Shown here: positions 1-7,698 of the stretch, piece after piece
Layout: every line of letters starts with the position of its first letter
Numbering within the stretch: the first letter of the stretch is position 1
Assembly: GCA_016190545.1 (NCBI GenBank)
Contig: JACPQI010000009.1
Span: 1 to 13,408, forward strand
Source: Chloroflexota bacterium
GTDB taxonomy: Bacteria > Chloroflexota > Dehalococcoidia > SHYB01 > JACPQI01
Length of the DNA stretch: 13,408 nucleotides
Reading direction: 5' to 3'
The notes under the pieces: generated by a model
Told to the model about the DNA's origin: nothing
What the model saw: the letters and a program-made list of their open reading frames with translations, nothing else
The model's database searches: none
Translations under genes and position numbers: made by a program

Positions 1-1
1 C

Positions 2-1201
2 CAGACCACCGGCAACCCTCTCTACCGGCGCGTCACGGAAGAGACCCTCGGCTACGCCATGCGTGAGGTCACCGGGCCGGAGGGCGGCTTCCACTCGGCC
101 CAGGACGCCGACAGCGAAGGCGAAGAAGGCAAATTCTTCGTCTGGACGCCGCAGGAGATCATGGCGGTCTTGGGTGAAGAGGACGGTAGGCTGGCCTGTA
201 GCTATTTTGGAGTGACGGAAGAGGGCAACTTCGAGGGGGCGAACATCCTCTACCGGCCACGGCCCGCTGAGGACGTCGCCAGGGAAGCTGGCCTTCCCAT
301 CCCCGCCCTGGAGGAGCGGATGGCCCAGGCGAAAGCCAAGCTCCTCGCCGCCCGGAGCCGTCGAGTGCGGCCTGGATTGGACGACAAGGTATTGACGGCG
401 TGGAACGGCCTCATGCTGGGCAGCTTTGCGGAGGCGGCCTGCGTTCTTGACCGCGATGAATACCAGAGGGCGGCGGTGACTTGCGCCTCCTTCTTGCTGG
501 GTACACTGTTGCGAGACGGTCGGCTGTTGCGCTCCTACCGCGCTGGTCAGGCCAAGGGCAGAGGCTTTCTGGAGGACTATGCTTGCCTCATCGACGGCCT
601 CATCAACCTGCATGAGGCTACCTTCGACTTGCGCTGGCTCACCGAGGCCCGTACGCTTGCCAAGCACATGCTGGAGTTGTTCTGGGACCAGCGGCAGGAG
701 GTCTTCTACGATACAGGGACTGACCACGAGTCCCTCATTGTGCGGCCACGCAGCTTTCTTGACAACGCCGTACCATGCGGCGGCTCCGTAGCGGCGGGCG
801 CGCTACTGCGCCTGGCAATTCTGACAGGCGATGAGTCCCTGGCGCGGCCGGCGGCAGCTTCCCTGCGTGGGGTTCGGGAGGCGATGGCGCGCTACCCCAC
901 AAGTCTCGGGCACTGGCTTTCGGCGCTCGATTTCTATCTCTCCTCCCCGCGAGAGGTAGCGGTCATCGGCGATATCCGGCTGGACGCAACTCGCCGTCTG
1001 CGCTCAGTGGTGGCGCGGCGCTACCTGCCCAATCGCGTCCTCACGGGCGTTGCTCCGGGCTCCGCTGGGGCACACGACTACCCGCTCCTGCGAGAGCGCG
1101 GTCTGCTCAACGGCCAACCCACCGCCTACGTGTGTGAAGGCTATGCCTGCCGGGCTCCGGTCGCAACTCCGGAAGACCTGGAGCAACAACTCGGCGGTTA
1201 G
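2..1201 (+). CDS. DUF255 / YyaL-type thioredoxin-domain protein, C-terminal part (5' truncated by window)
   Basis: The reading frame is open from base 2 and runs 399 codons to a TAG at 1199-1201, so the true start lies outside the window. The visible part matches the (alpha/alpha)6-barrel region of YyaL/DUF255 proteins: GGFHSAQDADSEGEEGKFF near its start, then DDKVLTAWNGLMLGSFAEAA, RSFLDNAVPCGGS, and the usual C-terminal end CEGYACRAPVATPEDLEQQL. Family members are roughly 600-700 residues, with an N-terminal thioredoxin-like domain that would sit upstream of this window. The barrel resembles sugar epimerases and glycosidases, but the reaction and substrate are not established for the family. 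An ATG at 59 is an internal methionine, because homology continues upstream of it. The family call is firm; the function is unknown. Confidence 0.93.
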   Translation, partial: QTTGNPLYRRVTEETLGYAMREVTGPEGGFHSAQDADSEGEEGKFFVWTPQEIMAVLGEEDGRLACSYFGVTEEGNFEGANILYRPRPAEDVAREAGLPIPALEERMAQAKAKLLAARSRRVRPGLDDKVLTAWNGLMLGSFAEAACVLDRDEYQRAAVTCASFLLGTLLRDGRLLRSYRAGQAKGRGFLEDYACLIDGLINLHEATFDLRWLTEARTLAKHMLELFWDQRQEVFYDTGTDHESLIVRPRSFLDNAVPCGGSVAAGALLRLAILTGDESLARPAAASLRGVREAMARYPTSLGHWLSALDFYLSSPREVAVIGDIRLDATRRLRSVVARRYLPNRVLTGVAPGSAGAHDYPLLRERGLLNGQPTAYVCEGYACRAPVATPEDLEQQLGG

Positions 1202-1211
1202 CCTCCCAAGG

Positions 1212-1243
1212 CTGAAAAACGCTGCTGTCATGGTAGAATGACA
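1212..1243 (+). promoter_or_regulatory. Probable promoter and overlapping operator of the DtxR-family gene
   Basis: A perfect inverted repeat TGTCAT (1226-1231), 6-base spacer, ATGACA (1238-1243) lies 43 bases before the regulator's ATG. A -35-like CTGAAA (1212-1217) and a -10-like TAGAAT (1234-1239), 16 bases apart, overlap it, and the -10 lies mostly in the spacer. A protein bound to the dyad would block RNA polymerase. DtxR/MntR proteins often repress their own genes through such dyads, so autoregulation is the natural inference. The dyad is seen directly; its binding partner is not. Confidence 0.5.
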
Positions 1244-1286
1244 TCGTTGTGGCCGTACCATTAGGTGCGGTAGGCGGAGAGGAGAC

Positions 1287-1970
1287 ATGGTCAGCAGTCC
1301 GGCCAAGCGGGCCACGCCTGTTATCGAGGACTACCTCCAGACGATCTACTCGCTGAATGCCGAAGGTGAGGCGGTGTTTGGCGTCCGCCTCGCCAGGGCG
1401 TTCAAGGTCTCTCCGCCCACGGTCACGGCTGCGCTGCGCCGCATGGCGAGGGAAGGGTACATCCGCGTAACGCCTAAAAAGGAGGTGCATCTCACTTCCA
1501 AAGGCAAGTCCCTGGCCGAAGCCGTCGTCCGCCGGCACCGTCTCGCCGAGCGCATGCTGCGCGATCTGCTGGGCCTGGACTGGGTGGATATTCACGAAGA
1601 GGCCCATCGTTTCGAACACGTCATCTCGCCACGTATTGAGGAGCGCCTTAAAGTGCTGTTGCACTCGCCTCAGACCTGTCCTCACGGCAGCCCCATCCCC
1701 GGCCTCGCCTCAGACTCAACGCGCCGGGGCACGCCTTTGTCTCGGGTCCCGGCTGGGCGCACCGTGACGGTGGAGCGCATCACGGAGCAGGCGGAGATAG
1801 ACCGTGGCCTCATGACCTATTTTGCGCAGCACGGCATCCTACCTGGCGCTTTGCTGCACATGGTAGAGGTTTCCCCCTCTGCGGGGACCGTGACCATCGC
1901 CTCGCAAGACAAGCTGACCTCCATGGCGTTCCAAGCAGCGGAAAAAGTGTTGGTAAGGCCGGTGGCCTGA
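1287..1970 (+). CDS. DtxR/MntR-family metal-dependent transcriptional regulator
   Basis: The 227-residue protein has a three-part DtxR layout: an N-terminal winged helix (about 10-75, ending HLTSKGK), a metal-binding and dimerisation helical domain (about 76-140, with RRHRLAERML and IHEEAHRFEH, ending CPHGSPIPG) and a FeoA/SH3-like tail (about 155-227). Family members bind Mn(II) or Fe(II) and then repress uptake genes. Aligned by eye to DtxR and MntR, the likely ligands are D15, H84, E88, H103, H107, E110 and H111. H107 occupies the position of DtxR Cys102 and MntR Glu99, and Q18 replaces MntR Glu11. GGAGAGGAG at 1276-1284 supports the ATG at 1287. The gene lies 19 bases before a DUF502 gene and may be autoregulated through the dyad at 1226-1243. 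The family is sure; the metal is not, so no symbol is given. Confidence 0.93.
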   Translation: MVSSPAKRATPVIEDYLQTIYSLNAEGEAVFGVRLARAFKVSPPTVTAALRRMAREGYIRVTPKKEVHLTSKGKSLAEAVVRRHRLAERMLRDLLGLDWVDIHEEAHRFEHVISPRIEERLKVLLHSPQTCPHGSPIPGLASDSTRRGTPLSRVPAGRTVTVERITEQAEIDRGLMTYFAQHGILPGALLHMVEVSPSAGTVTIASQDKLTSMAFQAAEKVLVRPVA

Positions 1971-1989
1971 GTTCCTCCCCCAAACCGTT

Positions 1990-2667
1990 ATGCCTGTGTT
2001 TCACACTGCTGGGGAGCCAAAGAGCCGGCCATATGTACGCCGTGCGCTCCGGCACCTGAGCGCCACTATCCTTGCCGGCGCCCTGATCTTGGCTCCGGCG
2101 GTCGTGACCTTTCTGATCCTGCGCTTTCTGTTCCTATGGTTCGATGACCTTCTCAAACCGATTGAACGGTTCTTCTTTGATACCACCTTCCCGGGTCTGG
2201 GAGTCGGACTGCTCCTGCTTGTGATCTACGTATCAGGCGTTCTGTTTACCCAAGTAGCTACGAGAAAGGGGCTGGCCCTGCTCAGACCCTTCTTTTTCCC
2301 TATTCCTCTGCTCAGGCCCCTCTTCATTTTGCTGGAGAAGATCATTGAGTTCGCCGGGTCTGCGCCCAAGTTGGAGCGTTTCCAGCGGGTTGTCGCTATC
2401 GAGTATCCCTGGCCCGGAACCTACGCCTTAGCTTTTGCCACCGGCGAGACGGTGGTGAACAGCGATGTGCGTCTTCAGAATGTGTATATTCCTACGCCTA
2501 CTACTATCCAGACCGGTGTGTTTTCCCTGGTCCCTGACGACCAGGTCCTGGAAACCAACCTGACGATGGATGACACTATCAAGCTCATGGTGTCCGCCGG
2601 CCTCATCCATCCACCCGAAACCCGACTCTATCCAGCGCGCGGTGGCACCACGGAGCATCAGGTGTAG
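1990..2667 (+). CDS. DUF502 family membrane protein
   Basis: The 225-residue protein has two hydrophobic segments (about 24-50 and 69-88), and the linker between them contains FDDLLKPIERF. The soluble C-terminal part carries the usual DUF502 blocks: VVAIEYPWPGTYALAFATG (134-152), VYIPTPTTIQTGVFSLVPDD (165-184) and MDDTIKLMVSAGLIHP (193-208). DUF502 proteins are widespread small inner-membrane proteins without an agreed bacterial function; plant relatives (the COV family) affect vascular patterning. No clear Shine-Dalgarno precedes the ATG at 1990, but no better in-frame start is visible. With 19 bases separating it from the DtxR-family gene and no promoter between, translation from a shared transcript is likely. 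A link to metal homeostasis is only a guess from position. Confidence 0.88.
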   Translation: MPVFHTAGEPKSRPYVRRALRHLSATILAGALILAPAVVTFLILRFLFLWFDDLLKPIERFFFDTTFPGLGVGLLLLVIYVSGVLFTQVATRKGLALLRPFFFPIPLLRPLFILLEKIIEFAGSAPKLERFQRVVAIEYPWPGTYALAFATGETVVNSDVRLQNVYIPTPTTIQTGVFSLVPDDQVLETNLTMDDTIKLMVSAGLIHPPETRLYPARGGTTEHQV

Positions 2668-2717
2668 CGGCAGGCATGAGCATGTTCCAAGTGGGCATAT
2701 TCCTGTACTTGCGCTCC

Positions 2718-2745
2718 TTGACAATCGGCACGAAACCGCCACAAT
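2718..2745 (+). promoter_or_regulatory. Predicted sigma70-type promoter for the peptide-transport operon
   Basis: A consensus -35 TTGACA (2718-2723), a 16-base spacer and CACAAT (2740-2745, four of six to consensus) lie about 95 bases before the solute-binding protein gene. The gap 2668-2841 holds no convincing gene; a short frame at 2570-2839 overlaps the DUF502 end and has no coding character. Confidence 0.5.
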
Positions 2746-2827
2746 AGTTGAGGGGCTCTCTCCGATCACCTCCTGGTTGGCGCCGCAGGCAAGGGGTATG
2801 TGCGCGCCAAGGCTCCGTATGATTGCT

Positions 2828-2834
2828 GAGGAGG
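2828..2834 (+). promoter_or_regulatory. Strong ribosome binding site of the solute-binding protein gene
   Basis: GAGGAGG is placed 7 bases before the ATG at 2842. It fixes that start and agrees with the signal peptide that begins there. Confidence 0.8.
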
Positions 2835-2841
2835 AATAGGC

Positions 2842-4488
2842 ATGCGCCGTCTGGGCCTGGCTCTCCCGTTGGTTGCCCTCTTGGCGGTCCTCGCGCTGGC
2901 GATTTCCGCCTGCACAGGTGAAGCCGGGGAGAAGACCCTTCGCATCAACTTGGGTAGCGAGCCACGGAGCCTTGACCCCAACCGGGCCAACTTCGCCGTG
3001 GAGCTAGGCGTCATCAGGCAACTGTATCGGGGGCTCCTTAGTTTCGACCGGGACCTTCAGCTACGCCCAGCCGTCGCCCGTGAGGTACCTTCCGAGTCAA
3101 GTGGCGGTATCTCGAAAGACGGCCTTGTGTACACGTTTCGACTTCGGTCAGACGTCACCTGGTCCGACGGCCAGCCAGTGACGGCGCGCGATTTTGCCTA
3201 CAGCATCAAGCGCCTGCTGGACCCGAGCACGGCGGGGCCCTACGGCCCGCTCTATCATTCCATCAAGGGCGGTCGCGACTACAATGCTTCGGGGAAGCAG
3301 GACCAGGCCACGCAGGCCCGGCTGAGAGAAGCGGTAGCGGTGGAAGCGGTAAACGACCTTACCCTGCGTATCACGCTTGAGCAGCCTCAGCCTACGTTCC
3401 TGCACCTCATGGCCCTGTGGCCCACGTACCCGGTCCGTCAGGACATTGTGGAGCGGTATGGCGACCGCTGGACGGAACCCGGGAACCAGGTCGGCAACGG
3501 CCCCTTCATCCTGAAGGAGTGGGAGCACCAGGACCACATCACACTAGCGCGAAACGAGAAATATTGGGGTTCCGAGGCCAAACTGGACACTATCGAAATG
3601 CGAATGATCGGCGACGGCCAGGCCGCCCTTGCGGCCTACAAGAGCGGCGAACTCGACATGGTGGCCGTACCCTCAGGCTCTGAAAAGGCGGTTGCGGACG
3701 ACTCCCAGTTGAGCCGCGAGCAGCTTCGCGCCGACCGCCTGGTGGTCTTTTACATGGCCCTCAATAATGAGAAGGCGCCCTTGGACAACGCCAAGGTGCG
3801 CCAGGCCATCGCCACGGCGATCGACCGCGAGACCTTCATCCAGCAGATCCGCCGGGGCATAGGAAAGCCAGCCACAAGCTGGGTGCCGCCGGGCATGCCT
3901 GGGAACGACGCCGACCTCGGCAAAGAGTACCGCTTCGATCCCGCCAAAGCCCGCCGCTTCCTTGCAGAAGCCGGCTATCCAAACGGGCAGGGTCTTCCGC
4001 CCATCGTTTTCACCTATCCCGCCGCAGGGGCCAACATCACCCTCGCTGAATTTATCCAAGCCCAATTGCGCCAAAACCTTGGTATCGAGGTACAGTTGGA
4101 TGGGATGGAGCCACGGGCTTTCCAGGGCGCAGTGACCCAGGGTAATTATCAGGCAACGGTGTTGAGTTTCGGCGCGGACTACCCGGACCCGGAGAACTTC
4201 CTCTTCAGCATGTTCTCATCCACATCCCGTACCAACTGGTCCCACTATAAAGACTCGGAGTTGGACCGGCTGGTTGCGGAAGCACGCAAGGAGCTGGACC
4301 AGAAGAAGCGGCTGGACCTCCTGGGCAAGGCGCAAGAGCGCGTGGTGTCCAACTCGCCTTCCATTCCTTTGTTCTTCCTGGAACAGTTCTGGCTGATCAA
4401 GCTCCACGTAAAGAATGTGGGATGGACAGCGATGGACGCTGCGTTCCCTGGGGAATTCTTCTTCGATCAAGTCCAGCTGTCCCGATAA
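2842..4488 (+). CDS. Peptide/nickel-type ABC transporter solute-binding lipoprotein (SBP family 5, DppA/OppA-like)
   Basis: The 548-residue exported lipoprotein begins with MRR, a hydrophobic stretch, and the lipobox ISAC with the lipidated cysteine at 24. The mature part opens with KTLRINLGSEPRSLDPN, the usual start of family 5 binding proteins. It continues with DVTWSDGQPVTARDFAYSIK, NQVGNGPFILKEW, AYKSGELDMV, VRQAIATAIDRETFI and a C-terminal ADYPDPENFLFSMF block. These proteins capture oligopeptides, dipeptides, nickel complexes or other solutes outside the membrane and pass them to a permease pair. The two permease genes follow directly, so this is the receptor of that transporter. Length is typical for the OppA group. 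The ligand cannot be read from sequence. A TTGACA promoter and a strong ribosome binding site precede it. Confidence 0.95.
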   Translation: MRRLGLALPLVALLAVLALAISACTGEAGEKTLRINLGSEPRSLDPNRANFAVELGVIRQLYRGLLSFDRDLQLRPAVAREVPSESSGGISKDGLVYTFRLRSDVTWSDGQPVTARDFAYSIKRLLDPSTAGPYGPLYHSIKGGRDYNASGKQDQATQARLREAVAVEAVNDLTLRITLEQPQPTFLHLMALWPTYPVRQDIVERYGDRWTEPGNQVGNGPFILKEWEHQDHITLARNEKYWGSEAKLDTIEMRMIGDGQAALAAYKSGELDMVAVPSGSEKAVADDSQLSREQLRADRLVVFYMALNNEKAPLDNAKVRQAIATAIDRETFIQQIRRGIGKPATSWVPPGMPGNDADLGKEYRFDPAKARRFLAEAGYPNGQGLPPIVFTYPAAGANITLAEFIQAQLRQNLGIEVQLDGMEPRAFQGAVTQGNYQATVLSFGADYPDPENFLFSMFSSTSRTNWSHYKDSELDRLVAEARKELDQKKRLDLLGKAQERVVSNSPSIPLFFLEQFWLIKLHVKNVGWTAMDAAFPGEFFFDQVQLSR

Positions 4489-4545
4489 CGGATAAGCGAT
4501 GGGTCGAGGGGGGGCGGGCCGCTGTGTCCCGTGGTAAGCTGGGGC

Positions 4546-5466
4546 ATGCTCGTCTACTGCGCCCGGCGTCTCCTCTGGCTTGCGCCGCTGCTGCTGGGCC
4601 TTTCCCTCCTCACCTTCGGCCTGATGCACGCTGTTCCCGGAGGGCCGTGGGACCAGGAGAAGCCGCTGGAGCCGGAAGCGGTGGAAAACCTCAACCGGCG
4701 CTACGGGCTGGACAAACCCTGGTGGGAACAGTACGGCAGGTACCTCTGGAACGCCGTACACGGCGAGCTCGGGCCATCCTACATCAACCAAGACAGGGAT
4801 GTCCGCGAGATAATCGCGGACGGCCTCCCGCGGACTGTCACGTTAGGCCTGACGGCCTTTGCGCTGTCCCTGCTGGTTGGCGTGCCTCTCGGCGTGCTCG
4901 CCGCCGTGCGCCGCAATTCCGCCATCGACTACATCTCCGTTCTTCTCGCCACCATCTTTTCCAGTGTGCCGAGCTTTGTCCTGGCGATTTTCCTTATGGT
5001 TCTCTTTGCCGTGGAACTGGGCTGGCTGCCCAGCGGCGGATGGGGCTCCGTAAGACATCTCGTATTGCCTGCCGTGGCGCTGGCCGCGCTGCCAGCGGCC
5101 TACACCGCTCGGGTTGTGCGGGCCAGCATGCTGGATGCGCTGCGCCAGGACTATGTGCGCACGGCGCAGGCCAAAGGGCTTGCTCAAGGAGTCATCTATC
5201 GACGCCACGTGCTGCGCAACGCCTTCATCCCCGTGCTGACAGTCCTCGGCCCTGAGCTGGCCTTTCTGGTAACCGGCTCCTTCATCATTGAGACCGTCTT
5301 CTCGATACCGGGGACGGGGCGGCTCTTCGTCCAGGGAGTACTCCAGCGCGACTACAGCTTGGTCATGGGGATGGTGCTGTTCTACGCTGCTATCGTCGCT
5401 CTGCTGAACCTGCTGGTCGATGTGCTGTACGGCGTCTTCGATCCCCGCGTGCGGGTGCAATCGTGA
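4546..5466 (+). CDS. ABC transporter permease, DppB/OppB type
   Basis: The 306-residue membrane protein begins MLVYCARRLLWLAPLLLG, the usual DppB/OppB N-terminus, with the first membrane segment at about 8-28. A large outer loop follows (about 30-95), containing the familiar RRYGLDKPWWEQYGRYL. Further membrane segments lie at about 99-121, 130-158, 172-190, 228-250 and 272-295. The EAA loop that docks the ATPase is DYVRTAQAKGL (202-212), followed by RHVLRNAFIPV. A GTG at 4531 would add five residues. The ATG at 4546 fits the family better, but neither start has a strong Shine-Dalgarno, so the start is uncertain. The stop overlaps the next permease's GTG by 4 bases (GTGA at 5463-5466), implying coupled translation. 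It forms one half of the channel used by the upstream binding protein. Confidence 0.93.
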   Translation: MLVYCARRLLWLAPLLLGLSLLTFGLMHAVPGGPWDQEKPLEPEAVENLNRRYGLDKPWWEQYGRYLWNAVHGELGPSYINQDRDVREIIADGLPRTVTLGLTAFALSLLVGVPLGVLAAVRRNSAIDYISVLLATIFSSVPSFVLAIFLMVLFAVELGWLPSGGWGSVRHLVLPAVALAALPAAYTARVVRASMLDALRQDYVRTAQAKGLAQGVIYRRHVLRNAFIPVLTVLGPELAFLVTGSFIIETVFSIPGTGRLFVQGVLQRDYSLVMGMVLFYAAIVALLNLLVDVLYGVFDPRVRVQS

Positions 5467-6359
5467 CTACGGCAGTGTACCTGGATACCCGCACCTGGCG
5501 TGATTCTGCGCTTGCTGGCGTCGCAGGGCGTTTGCTCAGCCATCGGCTGGCAGCGATAGGACTCCTTGTCATCCTCGCGTTGGCGGTTGCCGCTCTCTTC
5601 GCGCCGCTCCTCGCCCCTTACAACCCGGCTGCCCAAGACTACAGCGTGGTACTGCAAGGCCCCAGCGGCGGCCACTGGTTTGGCACCGACCAGTTGGGGC
5701 GCGATGTCCTCAGCCGGCTGCTCTACGGGGCGCGGACGTCGCTCGTCGTGGGCTTTGCGGCCCAGGCGATTGTACTCGCCATCGGCGTTGCCGTGGGCCT
5801 TGCCGCCGGTCTGGGAGGTGGCCGGACTGACAGCGTCCTCATGCGTGCGGTGGACCTGGTCTATGCCTTTCCGGACCTGCTTCTCATTATCCTGCTGCGG
5901 GCTGTCTTCGGCGGCAACCTGCTCATGCTGTTCGTGGCGATGGGCCTGGTGAACTGGGCGACCACCGCGAGGCTGGTGCGTGCCCAGGCGCTGGTGCTGA
6001 AGCAGCAGGAGTTTGTGCTGTCCGCGCGAGCGGTCGGGGCGGGCCCTGTCCGGATCGCGCTTCACCACATGTTGCCGAGCGCCGCCGGCCCGGTCATCGT
6101 GCTTGCCACGTTCGGAGTGCCGCGCGCTGTCTTTCAGGAAGCGGCCCTCAGCTTCCTGGGCATAGGCGTGTCGCCCGGCACCGCGAGCTGGGGCGCCATG
6201 GTGCGGGACGGCCAGCAGGCCATCTTCGCCTCGCCGCATCTCGTCATCTTCCCAGCTTTGGCTATCGCTATAATGATGATGGCATTCACCTTCCTGGGAG
6301 ACGGGCTCCGCGACGCCCTTGACCCTCGCATGGCAGAGGGAAGCCCCGCCCTCAGCTAG
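5463..6359 (+). CDS. ABC transporter permease, DppC/OppC type
   Basis: The 298-residue membrane protein starts with GTG inside the stop of the previous permease gene. The layout is typical of DppC: first membrane segment about 30-52 ending LAPYNP, then the signature HWFGTDQLGRDVLSRLLYG (71-89), several membrane segments, and the ATPase-docking EAA loop EFVLSARAVGAGPVRI (183-198). It ends with the conserved FQEAALSFLGIGVSP and FLGDGLRDALDPR. It pairs with the DppB-type protein to form the transmembrane channel. No DppD/DppF-type ATPase gene follows; the next gene is a metallo-beta-lactamase-fold hydrolase 11 bases on. The ATPase must therefore be encoded elsewhere if the transporter is active. 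Confidence 0.94.
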   Translation: MTTAVYLDTRTWRDSALAGVAGRLLSHRLAAIGLLVILALAVAALFAPLLAPYNPAAQDYSVVLQGPSGGHWFGTDQLGRDVLSRLLYGARTSLVVGFAAQAIVLAIGVAVGLAAGLGGGRTDSVLMRAVDLVYAFPDLLLIILLRAVFGGNLLMLFVAMGLVNWATTARLVRAQALVLKQQEFVLSARAVGAGPVRIALHHMLPSAAGPVIVLATFGVPRAVFQEAALSFLGIGVSPGTASWGAMVRDGQQAIFASPHLVIFPALAIAIMMMAFTFLGDGLRDALDPRMAEGSPALS

Positions 6360-6370
6360 CTTGGAGGCCT

Positions 6371-7210
6371 GTGAAGGTCGGCGATATCAGGTTCCACAGC
6401 GTCACCGACGGCGCTATGAAGTTCGACGCCGGCGCTTGGTTCGGTCTTATCCCCAAGGTGATGTGGTCCCGCCGCGTCGCCATCGACCGCAAGAACCGGA
6501 TAAAGGTGGGCGTTAACTGCTTGCTTCTTCAGACGTCCGGACTCACTATTCTGGTAGACACCGGTCTTGGCACCAAGCATGACCAGAAGCGCCGCGTCAA
6601 TTTCGGTTTGCAGACCGGCAAGCTCCTCCGCAATCTGCGACTACATGGCCTTCATCGGGAGGACATCGATATCGTGGTGCTGAGCCACCTTCACTGGGAC
6701 CATGCGGGAGGCACCACCTACCGGCAGGCCGACGGGGCTCTGAGCCTTACGTTTCCCAAGGCTCGGTACATCGCCCAGGCAGCCGACTGGGAGGAAGCGA
6801 CTCACGCCAACGAGCGCAACCGGGCAGCCTACATGCCGGAGGACTTCGAGCCGCTCATGGACCGCAGACGGCTGGAGTTGGTGAGCGGCGATGAGCGGCT
6901 TGCGCCCGGCGTCTATCTCAAGCGGACGGGCGGCCACACCAAAGGCCACCAGATGGTGATGGTGGAATCTAACGGGCAGCGGGCCGCTTGCCTGTTCGAT
7001 GTCATGCCAACGGCCCAGCACCTGCCGCTGGCCTGGATTGCGAGCTTTGACCTGTATCCGATGGAGGTGCTCGAGCGCAAACGGGAACTCTTGGCCCAGG
7101 CCGAGCGGGAGCGATGGCTTCTGGTGTTCGACCATGGACTGGAGGAGAAGGCCGGGTATCTGGAGCGGGACGGCGGCCAGTTGCGCATCCGTGCGTTGGC
7201 GGTAGAATGA
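6371..7210 (+). CDS. MBL-fold metallo-hydrolase (lactonase-like)
   Basis: The 279-residue protein has the full metallo-beta-lactamase metal site: HLHWDH (H106, H108, D110, H111), GGHTKGH with H189, D210 in LFDVMPT and H255 in FDHGLE. This seven-ligand order is the same as in AHL lactonase-like members, which hold two metal ions and hydrolyse lactones or related esters. The substrate is not readable here, and many unrelated hydrolases share the site. The start is GTG at 6371 with GGAGG at 6363-6367, a short 3-base spacing. It lies 11 bases after the DppC-type gene, so it is probably in the same operon and could act on the imported compound. No signal peptide is seen, so it should be cytoplasmic. 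Confidence 0.9.
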   Translation: MKVGDIRFHSVTDGAMKFDAGAWFGLIPKVMWSRRVAIDRKNRIKVGVNCLLLQTSGLTILVDTGLGTKHDQKRRVNFGLQTGKLLRNLRLHGLHREDIDIVVLSHLHWDHAGGTTYRQADGALSLTFPKARYIAQAADWEEATHANERNRAAYMPEDFEPLMDRRRLELVSGDERLAPGVYLKRTGGHTKGHQMVMVESNGQRAACLFDVMPTAQHLPLAWIASFDLYPMEVLERKRELLAQAERERWLLVFDHGLEEKAGYLERDGGQLRIRALAVE

Positions 7211-7232
7211 GGTCTCAGTACGGTTGCAGCGA

Positions 7233-7238
7233 AAGGAG
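7233..7238 (+). promoter_or_regulatory. Ribosome binding site fixing the start at 7246
   Basis: AAGGAG is placed 7 bases before the ATG at 7246. It selects this start over the in-frame ATG at 7114, which lies inside the MBL-fold gene. Confidence 0.75.
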
Positions 7239-7245
7239 AGGGAGC

Positions 7246-7581
7246 ATGAGCACAGTGGTGGCAAGGATTACGGCGCTGAACGTGCCGCCGGCCAATCGGA
7301 AAGAGGCGCTGCGGGTCCTCGATGACCTGCAGGCCTGGGGCAGCAAGCAGAGCGGGTTCATCCTGGGCTTCAACTACGAATCGCCGGAAGTCCCGGAACG
7401 CGTGGGCCGGGTCAGCCTGTGGACGAGTCAGGAGGCCGCCAACGCCGTGGGCCAGATGGACCACACGATAGCGCTGCGCTCCCAGCTCCACGCCCTCGCC
7501 CAGAGAGTCGGCGAGGGCTTCTATGAGCATCTCTACCTGGTGCGTGGGACGATCCCGAATTTGCCGCCGGGCAACCCGTAG
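7246..7581 (+). CDS. Small ABM-like (dimeric alpha-beta barrel) protein
   Basis: The 111-residue protein opens with a beta-strand (VVARITALNV), then an amphipathic helix (about 16-31), a Gly-rich turn SGFILGFNY, a third strand RVGRVSLWTS and a helix beginning with SQEAANAV. It ends with strand-like HLYLVRGTIP. This order is that of antibiotic-biosynthesis-monooxygenase/Dabb-type dimeric ferredoxin-like folds. That superfamily includes monooxygenases, haem-degrading enzymes and stress proteins, and many members have no known role. No cofactor-binding residues can be singled out. AAGGAG at 7233-7238 sets the start. A longer frame from 7114 would overlap the MBL gene by 97 bases and is unlikely. 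It is 35 bases after the MBL-fold gene, probably the last gene of the transport operon. Confidence 0.7.
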   Translation: MSTVVARITALNVPPANRKEALRVLDDLQAWGSKQSGFILGFNYESPEVPERVGRVSLWTSQEAANAVGQMDHTIALRSQLHALAQRVGEGFYEHLYLVRGTIPNLPPGNP

Positions 7582-7659
7582 CACGCTGGACTGCGGGTAC
7601 GCCGGCCCTGTCGCCGCTTCTCGTTTTCTACCGCGTCGAGCGCGCCACGCTTCGCCGTG

Positions 7660-7665
7660 TATACT
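7660..7665 (+). promoter_or_regulatory. Possible -10 element before the cyclophilin lipoprotein gene
   Basis: TATACT is five of six to the consensus -10 and lies 33 bases before the ATG at 7699. No good -35 is found at the right distance (best TCGAGC at 7636-7641). The gap 7582-7698 holds nothing else recognisable. Confidence 0.3.
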
Positions 7666-7698
7666 AGCCCTAGCCTCTAGAAGGAGCAGCAGTTTGCC

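Noticed and set aside
1107..1685. Minus strand open frame of 192 codons opposite the DtxR-family gene
   Set aside because: It is an antisense shadow; the + strand protein has strong family motifs.
2570..2839. 89-codon + strand frame in the gap before the binding-protein gene
   Set aside because: It overlaps the DUF502 end, covers the predicted promoter and shows no conserved pattern.
4422..5255. Long + strand open frame (277 codons) overlapping the DppB-type gene
   Set aside because: Its translation is rich in Arg, Ala, Pro and Cys with no domain. It is the out-of-frame shadow of a clear permease in high-GC DNA.
5382..6239. Minus strand open frame of 285 codons opposite the DppC-type gene
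   Set aside because: It is a His/Arg/Gln-rich low-complexity translation, antisense to a well-conserved gene, without a ribosome binding site.
7201..7210. Repeat of the 10-mer GGTAGAATGA seen also at 1232-1241, possible -10 for the ABM gene
   Set aside because: Here it is the last codons and stop of the MBL gene, and the upstream TTGCGC is a weak -35, so chance is likely.
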